Below are positions 6,064-11,965 of a DNA stretch of 11,965 nt, piece after piece. Every line of letters begins with the position of its first letter. Within the stretch, counting starts at the first letter, position 1. Below the pieces are notes generated by a model. That model saw only the letters and a list, made by a program, of their open reading frames with translations, was not told the origin of the DNA and ran no database searches. Source of the DNA: an uncultured Erysipelotrichaceae bacterium (GTDB lineage: Bacteria > Bacillota_I > Bacilli_A > Erysipelotrichales > Erysipelotrichaceae); the NCBI GenBank assembly GCA_902796525.1, contig CADBPB010000076.1, positions 1 through 11,965 on the forward strand. The letters run 5' to 3'. The translations under genes and the position numbers were made by a program.

Positions 6064-6726
6064 ATGAATAGAACAAATAAAGGCAGGATTCTTACGATCA
6101 TCGGCATTGTCGTCATGACCGTGCTGGTGTTGACAAGAATACTGTTTACCCATCAGTTCACAGAGTATTCGCTTGTATCAGGTATTGCATTCTTCTTCAT
6201 TGTCGAATGGGTCGTAAAAACACCGGATAACGAATCAGGCTTACGTTTTAAAACGTTCTTTGACGATTTAAAGAAGTGCGGCTCGCTTCTATGGCTCATC
6301 ATACCCATTATTTCTTCATTGGTATCGATCGTTCTGGGAACTGCTATGTTTGGCCGTCAGTATGTCGATCATGTTCTGGGAAGATCCGATTCAATCCTTA
6401 ATTTCGAAAACATACTGATTTTAACCGGCCAGTTTATCATTGGAGCTTTGGGCGAAGAGATTGCTTTCCGCGGATTTTTTACCGGAAAAGGAATGAAGAT
6501 TTTCGGATTCTGGCCTGCTGCACTGGCATCTTCCGCCGTGTTTGCCTTAGCTCATCTGGCAAGCGGAAATACGGCAGTCGTGATTTATGATCTTACAGGG
6601 ATTTTAATTGATGCCATCATTTATTCTTTAATCATGAGAAAAACAAACAACTGTCTCATCAGTGCCGTCAGCCATTTCCTTGTGAATATGTCGGGGATGA
6701 TCATTGTGTTTGCTTGTTTCAGATAA
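6064..6726 (+). CDS. CPBP/Abi-family intramembrane glutamic protease-like protein
   Basis: A 220-residue integral membrane protein of the CPBP (Abi, Rce1-like) family, which includes prenyl-protein endopeptidases and bacteriocin self-immunity proteins. The three signature motifs are intact: EEIAFRG with Glu131/Glu132 and Arg136, FALAH with Phe160 and His164, and SHFLVN with His204 and Asn208. Hydrophobic segments at about 9-26, 38-51, 74-93, 114-130, 148-166, 172-191 and 199-218 suggest six or seven membrane spans. GGAGG at 6052-6056, seven bases before the ATG, supports the start. It is the second gene of the tetR operon and is closed by the shared-stem terminator. No bacteriocin precursor or export gene is nearby, so an immunity role is only a possibility. 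Confidence 0.9.
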   Translation: MNRTNKGRILTIIGIVVMTVLVLTRILFTHQFTEYSLVSGIAFFFIVEWVVKTPDNESGLRFKTFFDDLKKCGSLLWLIIPIISSLVSIVLGTAMFGRQYVDHVLGRSDSILNFENILILTGQFIIGALGEEIAFRGFFTGKGMKIFGFWPAALASSAVFALAHLASGNTAVVIYDLTGILIDAIIYSLIMRKTNNCLISAVSHFLVNMSGMIIVFACFR

Positions 6727-6746
6727 AACAGCTCAATTCAAAAAAT

Positions 6747-6776
6747 GAAAAAAGTACGGTTTGTTCCGTACTTTTC
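6747..6776. terminator. Bidirectional intrinsic terminator with AAAGTACGG stem (copy 2)
   Basis: AAAAGTACGG (6750-6759) pairs with CCGTACTTTT (6766-6775), ten perfect pairs with loop TTTGTT. Rightward, TTTTC closes the CPBP transcript. Leftward, the stem is followed by TTTTTTC and a second T-run, which makes it an even better terminator for the minus-strand tRNA gene that ends nine bases away. Confidence 0.85.
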
Positions 6777-6784
6777 ATATTCTA

Positions 6785-6869
6785 TGGTCCTCCGAGTCGG
6801 AGTCGAACCGACATGGGTTGCCCCACACGAGTTTGAGTCGTGCGCGTCTACCTATTCCGCCATCAGAGG
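6785..6869 (-). tRNA. tRNA-Leu, anticodon CAA
   Basis: Read on the minus strand, 85 bases fold as a class II tRNA: acceptor CCTCTGA pairing with TCGGAGG (one G-U), D-stem GCG/CGC with a GG-containing D-loop, anticodon stem CACGA/TCGTG around loop CTCAAAC, a long variable arm with TGGG/CCCA, T-stem GTCGG/CCGAC with loop TTCGACT, discriminator A and an encoded CCA (6785-6787). The anticodon CAA (6833-6835) reads UUG. The long variable arm and A73 fit leucine. It is the only minus-strand gene in the window. Confidence 0.96.
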
Positions 6870-6880
6870 AATGCTTTTAT

Positions 6881-6909
6881 ATTATAGCACAATGATATAA
6901 CTTTGATAA
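6881..6909 (-). promoter_or_regulatory. Promoter of tRNA-Leu
   Basis: On the minus strand, TTATCA (complement of 6904-6909) is followed after 17 bases by a perfect TATAAT (complement of 6881-6886) preceded by TGC, an extended -10. Transcription would start about five bases before the mature tRNA 5' end. It overlaps the recG promoter elements on the other strand. Confidence 0.7.
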
Positions 6910-6912
6910 AAT
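6893..6912 (+). promoter_or_regulatory. Candidate recG promoter, two extended -10 elements
   Basis: TGATATAAC (6893-6901) and TGATAAAAT (6904-6912) both fit the extended -10 pattern TGnTAnnnT or close to it. The second ends seven bases before the recG ATG, so RNA would begin at or next to the A of the start codon. No convincing -35 is seen for either. Confidence 0.45.
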
Positions 6913-6919
6913 ATTGTTG

Positions 6920-8905
6920 ATGAATCTGGAAGACCTTAAACTGACGCCAAAAAGAAGGGAAATCTGCGAACGTCTCGATCTGCACGACAGCAGCGATATC
7001 CTTTCCTATTATCCTTATAGATACGAAGAATTCATATCTGTACACTATGATGATTTCCGTGTCGGATCACAGGTCTGCTTCTCTGGCGAACTGGTGAGTT
7101 ATCCCAGCACGTTCCGCAAAGGAAGACTGGCTACGACCCGTTTCAAAGTGCTGTATGAAGAAGAAGTGCTCACCGTAACGATATTCAACCGTCCATGGAT
7201 CAGGAATCTTGATACGAATCAGGTCATTACCATCATAGGCCGATATGACGGAGCGAACAAAATCACCGCTTCCAACTACTACACGAATGACGTTCTAGGA
7301 ACGATCATTCCTTCTTATCCAAGCAAAGAGGGCATTTCGCAGAATGAGATCAAGAAGCTGATCGCGTATGTCATGACAAAATGCGGTGACGAGCTGAAGG
7401 ACGATCTTCCGGAAGAACTGAAAAAGAGCCATGGCCTGATCGATTATAAGACAGCGATTGAAAACATCCACAGGCCTTCGAACAAAGAGCTTTTAAGCAA
7501 AGCGCTGAGCCGTCTGAAATACGAGGAATTCCTTCGTTTCTATCTGTCGCTGAGCATCCTGAAGGGGAATACCACCGAAAAAATGAAAGAAGCCAAACGG
7601 TTTGACGATGCAGATATCGACGCCTTTATCGCCTCCTTAGGTTTTTCTTTGACCGAAGACCAGCAGACTGCCGTACAGGATATCCTGAAGGATCTGCGTT
7701 CGGAAAAGATCATGTACCGGCTGGTACAGGGCGAAGTCGGTTCCGGAAAGACCGCCGTTTCGATGATCGGCTTGTATGCAAATCATCTGGCAGGATACCA
7801 GGGAGCGCTGATGGCACCGACGGAGATCCTGGCAAAACAGCACTATGAATCGCTTAAGAAACAGTTTGAGCCGTTTGGAGTGAATGTAGGTCTGTTATAT
7901 AGCGCGATAGAAAATGATAGAGATATCAAGAAATCGCTGGAGAATGGGGAGAACGATGTGATCGTCGGGACGCATGCGTTATTCTCTGATGATGTCGGAT
8001 ACAAGAATCTGGGGCTGGTAATTGCGGATGAACAGCACCGTTTCGGCGTCCGGCAAAGACAGGCATTGAAAAGCAAAGGCCACAATGCCGATTTCATCAT
8101 GATGTCGGCGACACCGATCCCCAGGACCCTGGCTTCATCGATCTATGGCGATATGGATGTATCGACGATCGCGACCATGCCTGCGAACCGCAAGGGATGC
8201 AAGACTTATCTGATCCGGCAGAACAGCATCATCTCGATCCTGGATCAGATCAAAACAAAACTCGAAGAAGGACGGCAGATCTATATCATCGCTGCCGCCA
8301 TCAGCAGAAACGAAAGCTACAAAGCCAAAGACGTCGAAGGGCTTTATGAATCGTTAAAGGATGTTCTGAAACCATATCGGACCGAACTGCTGCATGGCCG
8401 TCTGTCCAATGAAGAAAAAGACAGGATCATGAATGATTTTGAGAATAACCGCATCCAGGTGCTGATCTCTACGACGGTCGTGGAAGTCGGGGTCAATGTG
8501 AAGAATGCGACGATGATGATCATTTACGATGCGGATAAATTCGGATTGTCCCAGCTGCATCAGCTGCGGGGAAGGGTACAGCGTTCCGTCTATGAAGGCA
8601 CCTGCTATCTGCTGACGGATGCCCAGGAAGAAGAGACCCTGAACCGTCTGCAGATCCTTTGCCGTACCAACGACGGGTTCGAGATCGCCTATGAAGATCT
8701 CAAGATGAGAGGTCCGGGGGATATTCTCGGCACGAGACAAAGCGGCCTTCCAACCTTTATCCTCGGCAACCTTCTCGAGGATACGCGCTTTATCGATGCC
8801 GCCAGGAAAGACGCCAAGCTGATTGCCGATCACTTGGAGAAGGAAGACTATAAAAACTATTATGATAAGCTCAGCAAACTGACTGCGAAAAACTATCTGG
8901 GCTAG
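6920..8905 (+). CDS. recG: ATP-dependent DNA helicase RecG
   Basis: A 661-residue superfamily 2 helicase that remodels stalled replication forks and branched DNA. The order is typical: N-terminal wedge/OB region (about 30-150), Walker A GEVGSGKT (271-278), DEQH box (370-373) in ADEQHRFGVRQR, SATPIPRT motif III, GDMDVSTI, TTVVEVGVNV, then QLRGRVQRS motif VI (548-556) and the RecG C-terminal signature MRGPGDILGTRQSG. Length is slightly below the usual 680-690. In motif VI the second glycine of GRVGR is Gln554, while both arginines remain. ATG 6920 gives the natural N-terminus MNLEDL; in-frame TTG codons at 6914 and 6917 are less likely. No ribosome site is visible and a -10-like element ends seven bases upstream. 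rnc follows after 14 bases. Confidence 0.97.
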   Translation: MNLEDLKLTPKRREICERLDLHDSSDILSYYPYRYEEFISVHYDDFRVGSQVCFSGELVSYPSTFRKGRLATTRFKVLYEEEVLTVTIFNRPWIRNLDTNQVITIIGRYDGANKITASNYYTNDVLGTIIPSYPSKEGISQNEIKKLIAYVMTKCGDELKDDLPEELKKSHGLIDYKTAIENIHRPSNKELLSKALSRLKYEEFLRFYLSLSILKGNTTEKMKEAKRFDDADIDAFIASLGFSLTEDQQTAVQDILKDLRSEKIMYRLVQGEVGSGKTAVSMIGLYANHLAGYQGALMAPTEILAKQHYESLKKQFEPFGVNVGLLYSAIENDRDIKKSLENGENDVIVGTHALFSDDVGYKNLGLVIADEQHRFGVRQRQALKSKGHNADFIMMSATPIPRTLASSIYGDMDVSTIATMPANRKGCKTYLIRQNSIISILDQIKTKLEEGRQIYIIAAAISRNESYKAKDVEGLYESLKDVLKPYRTELLHGRLSNEEKDRIMNDFENNRIQVLISTTVVEVGVNVKNATMMIIYDADKFGLSQLHQLRGRVQRSVYEGTCYLLTDAQEEETLNRLQILCRTNDGFEIAYEDLKMRGPGDILGTRQSGLPTFILGNLLEDTRFIDAARKDAKLIADHLEKEDYKNYYDKLSKLTAKNYLG

Positions 8906-8907
8906 GT

Positions 8908-8913
8908 TATAAT
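8908..8913 (+). promoter_or_regulatory. TATAAT element directly before rnc
   Basis: A perfect TATAAT lies in the 14-base gap between recG and rnc, seven bases before the rnc ATG, which places the expected RNA start at the ATG itself. No -35 is evident inside the recG end. It could give a secondary, leaderless rnc-polC transcript. Confidence 0.35.
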
Positions 8914-8919
8914 GTTGAT

Positions 8920-9594
8920 ATGAACGTTTACGATTTTTTGGATGAATATGAAATACCATACAGCGATAAAAAACTGATCGATCAGGCTTTTGTGCATTCT
9001 TCTTACGTCAACGAACATAAGGATGCGATCGGCAACAACGAACGTCTGGAATTCATGGGAGATGCCGTATTGCAGGTCTATTCGGCAGACCGTCTCTATC
9101 ATATACAGCCGGAACTGCCGGAAGGCCTGATGTCGACAAGACGTTCCAATCTGGTTTCTGAAAAAGCCCTGGCGCAGATCGTCCGCGAGAACGGACTAAA
9201 TGAATTCCTGCTGCTGGGCGCAGGAGAAGAAAAAACCGGAGGAAGGGACAGGGATTCGATCATCGCCGACATGTTCGAGGCGTTCATCGGAGCGATCTAT
9301 CTCGATCAGGGGATGGATGTCGCGTTCTGTCTTCTTGATGATCTTATGCAGAAACATATCGAGGAGATCGATGAGAAGACTTATGATTATAAAACCAGAC
9401 TGCAGGAGTTCGTTCAGGCGGATTCCCGAAAGTCGATCGTTTATGAGACCGTTTCCGTGGAAGGTCCGAATAACAGTCCCCGTTTCGAAGTCGTCGTCAA
9501 GATCGACGGTCTGACTTATGGCAAAGGCGTCGCTTCCAGCAAGAAGCAGGCACAGAAGAATGCAGCGAAGGATGCACTCGAAAAACTTGCATGA
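8920..9594 (+). CDS. rnc: Ribonuclease III
   Basis: A 224-residue double-strand-specific endoribonuclease for rRNA precursors, mRNAs and antisense duplexes. The catalytic domain carries the family signature NERLEFMGDAVLQ (40-52) with Glu41, Glu44 and Asp48, and DMFEAFIGAIYLDQG (117-131) with Asp117 and catalytic Glu120. The C-terminal dsRNA-binding domain (about 155-223) has DYKTRLQEFVQ, the GPxxxPRF loop and the basic SSKKQAQKNAAKDAL helix. All key residues are present and length is normal. There is no Shine-Dalgarno before the ATG; the only purine run, AGG at 8904-8906, is too far. It follows recG by 14 bases, and its TGA stop overlaps the polC ATG (ATGA), so rnc and polC should be translationally coupled. 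Confidence 0.97.
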   Translation: MNVYDFLDEYEIPYSDKKLIDQAFVHSSYVNEHKDAIGNNERLEFMGDAVLQVYSADRLYHIQPELPEGLMSTRRSNLVSEKALAQIVRENGLNEFLLLGAGEEKTGGRDRDSIIADMFEAFIGAIYLDQGMDVAFCLLDDLMQKHIEEIDEKTYDYKTRLQEFVQADSRKSIVYETVSVEGPNNSPRFEVVVKIDGLTYGKGVASSKKQAQKNAAKDALEKLA

Positions 9595-11965
9595 ATTTTG
9601 ATATCCGTTATTTCATCGATGAGTTTCATTATACCGACGATAAGGCGGCTTTTTTAGCCGATTTCAGGGTCGTGGATGTCCTGTATCGCAGGAGTCTGGA
9701 TTTCGCTTATATCAAAGCGGAAAACGGCAAGGTGCTGCCTTACGGGATCTATATGGATCTGATCAGCTACTTCAATAAACACGGCTTGAACAATCTGAAA
9801 CTGTACATCAAAGCCAAGGATCAGGAACTGCCGATCAAAGAGATCAATCTCTATCTGGAAAGCTACGCGCATGATCATGACGCATTCCGGACCTGCGTGC
9901 CTCTGATCAAAGAGGATGGTTTCGTTCTATCCTATACGGATAAAGAGGAATATGAGAAAGACCGGGAGAATCTGGATGATCTGAAGCTCTATTTCTATGA
10001 CCTCGGCTATCGCAAGCAGATCGATATGCAGCACAAGGAGATCGACCGCGAGCCGATCATCGAAGAACGGCAGGCGATCGCTGTTGCCCGGCCGAAAGCC
10101 GAAAACAAAAGGGAAGATAAGCCCGCTCAGCAGCAGAATCAGTACCGCAGCCGCAAGAAAGAATACCGGGAGCTGAAATTGAGCGATCTTTTCGATGGCA
10201 TCGAATCGGTCAAATGCCGGGGCAAGATCTTCAAAGTGGATGAACGCAAGACCAGGACGGGCATCACGATACAGACTTTGTATGTGAAAGATGAGACGGA
10301 TGCGATCGTCGTCAAGGTCGTGGAAAACAAGCGGTTCAATGCCGAGATCCTGAAACAGAACAAGGAAGGCCAGTGCGCTTACTTTTATGGTAACTATCAT
10401 TTCGATCAGTATGCCAGAGATGTGCTGTTCGAACCTGATCAGATCGAATACATCGAGGATTTCGATGTATTGAATGATGAAGAACCGGAAAAGCGCGTAG
10501 AGCTACATGCCCATACCAAGCTGTCGGAAATGGATGGCGTGTCTTCGCCGGAAGAGGTCGTCAAAGCCGCCTACAAGATGGGACACCGGGCAGTGGCGAT
10601 CACCGATCATTTGTGCCTGCAGGGTTTCCATGAAGCATATGGCGCTTATAAAGGAATCAGAAAAAAGAATCCGGACGTGGATTTCAAAGTTTTGTACGGC
10701 TGCGAAATGAACATGGTCTCGCCGACTTTGAATATCGTATACAATTCGAACGATGATCTTTTGAATGATCTGGAATATGTCGTCTTTGACTTGGAGACCA
10801 CCGGTCTTTCGACCAGGTATGACTATATCATCGAATTTGGCGCGGTCGTGATGCGAAAAGGCAGCGTCGTGGAAGAAAAGGACTTCTTCATAAAGCCGAT
10901 GATCGACCTGTCTTCCAATATCAAGAAACTGACGCATATTTCGGAGGATGATCTGCGTAATGCCAGAACGTTTGCGGAATGCAAAGACGAGATCTTTGAT
11001 TTCGTCAAGGATCGGGTGCTGGTTGCTCATAATGCTTCCTTCGACTTCGGCTTCCTGAATTCCGAACTGGCCAGGATCGGAGAGGAACCTTTAAAAAATC
11101 CGGTCATCGATACTCTGGATCTTTCACGGTCGCTTCTTAAGAACCGGAGAGCCTACCGTCTTGGCAATATGTGCCGGGCTTACAATATCCCATACGATGA
11201 AGATATAGCGCACCGTGCCAATTATGATGCCGATGTGCTGGCTCAGGTCTTCAATTTCATGTTGAAGGATCTGGCAAAGGCGGGAGTCAGAACCTTGAAT
11301 GATCTGAAAGATTTTCAAGATGACCAGGCTTTTGTCAAGAACAGAGCCTTCCATACGACGGTTCTATGCAAGAACTCGGAAGGCTTGAAAGATCTGTTTA
11401 AACTGATCTCGATCTCCAATACCGAAACGCTGGCCGTTTTCGGCAAAGCCAACACCAAGGATGCGAATTCCGAATTCATCGCGGAACCGCGTATCTTTAA
11501 AGAAACGATCGCCGCCCACCGGAAGAATCTGCTGATCGGTTCGGCATGTCTGAATGGCGAAGTGTTTGAAATCGCGTCGACGAGATCCAGGGAGGATCTG
11601 GCGGAAGCCATCTCTTTTTACGACTACATCGAGATACAGCCACTAGAGAATTACCGTTTCTTATACGAAGATAGGGAACTGTTTGATAAGGAAAGGCTGA
11701 AGCATTACCTGCGGGATATCATCGATGAAGCCTTGAGGCAAGGCAAGACCGTCGTAGCGACGGGAGATGTCCATTATGTATACCGCGATGAAAAGATCCT
11801 TCGCGATGTCTATATTTCGGCACAGGCGATCGGCGGAGCCCATCATCCTCTCTATCTTTTCGACAAAGAAAAACGGGCGAAACAGGTCACCCCGGACCAG
11901 CGTTTCCTGAATACCAGAGAAATGCTGGAAGCATTCGCGTGGCTGGAGGATGAAAAGCTGATTCG
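9591..11965 (+). CDS. polC: DNA polymerase III alpha subunit, Gram-positive PolC type (5' 791 codons)
   Basis: The replicative polymerase of low-GC Gram-positives; the gene runs off the window and about 55 percent of the usual 1,430-1,460 residues is present. Visible in order: N-terminal domain (1-185) ending in a charged, Gln-rich linker (about 150-190), an OB-fold region (about 195-290), the first half of the PHP domain from RVELHAHTK (302-310; His306, His308) and ITDH (337-340), the inserted DEDDh 3'-5' exonuclease (about 395-565: Asp400 and Glu402 in FDLETTG, Asp485 in AHNASFD, His541 and Asp546 in HRANYDAD), then the second half of PHP with YDYIEIQPLENY and ATGDVHYVYRDE. The polymerase palm lies beyond the edge. 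Proofreading residues are intact. The ATG overlaps the rnc stop and has no ribosome site of its own, implying coupled translation. Confidence 0.96.
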   Translation, partial: MNFDIRYFIDEFHYTDDKAAFLADFRVVDVLYRRSLDFAYIKAENGKVLPYGIYMDLISYFNKHGLNNLKLYIKAKDQELPIKEINLYLESYAHDHDAFRTCVPLIKEDGFVLSYTDKEEYEKDRENLDDLKLYFYDLGYRKQIDMQHKEIDREPIIEERQAIAVARPKAENKREDKPAQQQNQYRSRKKEYRELKLSDLFDGIESVKCRGKIFKVDERKTRTGITIQTLYVKDETDAIVVKVVENKRFNAEILKQNKEGQCAYFYGNYHFDQYARDVLFEPDQIEYIEDFDVLNDEEPEKRVELHAHTKLSEMDGVSSPEEVVKAAYKMGHRAVAITDHLCLQGFHEAYGAYKGIRKKNPDVDFKVLYGCEMNMVSPTLNIVYNSNDDLLNDLEYVVFDLETTGLSTRYDYIIEFGAVVMRKGSVVEEKDFFIKPMIDLSSNIKKLTHISEDDLRNARTFAECKDEIFDFVKDRVLVAHNASFDFGFLNSELARIGEEPLKNPVIDTLDLSRSLLKNRRAYRLGNMCRAYNIPYDEDIAHRANYDADVLAQVFNFMLKDLAKAGVRTLNDLKDFQDDQAFVKNRAFHTTVLCKNSEGLKDLFKLISISNTETLAVFGKANTKDANSEFIAEPRIFKETIAAHRKNLLIGSACLNGEVFEIASTRSREDLAEAISFYDYIEIQPLENYRFLYEDRELFDKERLKHYLRDIIDEALRQGKTVVATGDVHYVYRDEKILRDVYISAQAIGGAHHPLYLFDKEKRAKQVTPDQRFLNTREMLEAFAWLEDEKLI

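Noticed and set aside
5497..6726. tetR-CPBP as part of a bacteriocin or phage-defence system
   Set aside because: The Abi name of the CPBP family is suggestive, but there is no precursor peptide, transporter, nuclease or toxin gene nearby.
5364..6776. Insertion sequence or transposon bounded by inverted repeats
   Set aside because: The repeats are hairpin terminators in the same orientation, no transposase or integrase is present, and no target-site duplication was seen.
6914..6919. TTG codons as the recG start
   Set aside because: ATG 6920 is in frame six bases later, gives the usual short RecG N-terminus, and fits the -10 spacing better.
8354..8959. Minus-strand open frame of 201 residues across the end of recG and the rnc start
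   Set aside because: It is antisense to conserved RecG motifs and rnc, with no ribosome site or domain.
1..11965. CRISPR arrays, riboswitches, prophage genes or toxin-antitoxin pairs
   Set aside because: No regularly spaced direct repeats, no recognisable riboswitch core in the gaps, and no short paired genes of those types were found.

Overview
The window looks like a chromosomal segment from a low-to-mid GC Firmicute. The strongest marker is the start of polC, the Gram-positive replicative DNA polymerase III alpha subunit, with its exonuclease inserted in a PHP domain. Purine-rich Shine-Dalgarno sites before several genes and TGA used only as a stop fit that assignment. The style of RecG and PolC and the recG-rnc-polC order suggest Erysipelotrichia or a relative, but this is inference from sequence style and no search was possible.

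Layout, left to right. Positions 1-128 hold the probable 3' end of an upstream gene, overlapping a GNAT-type acetyltransferase (110-940). A 410-base gap follows, with a hairpin, an open frame without a start (1039-1215, probable gene remnant), a good intrinsic terminator (1244-1274) and an extended -10 promoter. That promoter probably drives a compact four-gene run: a sugar-phosphate isomerase/epimerase-type TIM barrel (1351-2181), an alpha/beta hydrolase (2206-3126), a short divergent inorganic-pyrophosphatase-like protein (3142-3489) and a DUF4256 protein (3529-4047). A separate unit encodes a predicted lipoprotein of the purine nucleoside permease (NUP) / nucleoside phosphorylase type (4169-5299).

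Next is a two-gene module: a TetR-family regulator (5497-6039) and a CPBP/Abi intramembrane protease (6064-6726). It has its own promoter and a palindromic candidate operator. It is bounded on both sides by hairpins with the same stem sequence, and by eye it is more AT-rich than its surroundings. The right-hand hairpin also serves as the terminator of a minus-strand tRNA-Leu(CAA).

From 6920 to the window edge is the DNA/RNA housekeeping block: recG, rnc and the first 791 codons of polC, closely packed (14 nt between recG and rnc, a 4-nt ATGA overlap between rnc and polC). None of the three has a recognisable Shine-Dalgarno. recG and rnc each have a -10-like hexamer exactly 7 nt before the ATG, a geometry that would give leaderless mRNAs.

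I found no CRISPR array, insertion sequence, phage gene or recognisable defence system. The most interesting items are regulatory (leaderless geometry, shared-stem terminators around tetR-CPBP, the TetR palindrome, divergent tRNA/recG promoters) plus several substitutions in conserved motifs.
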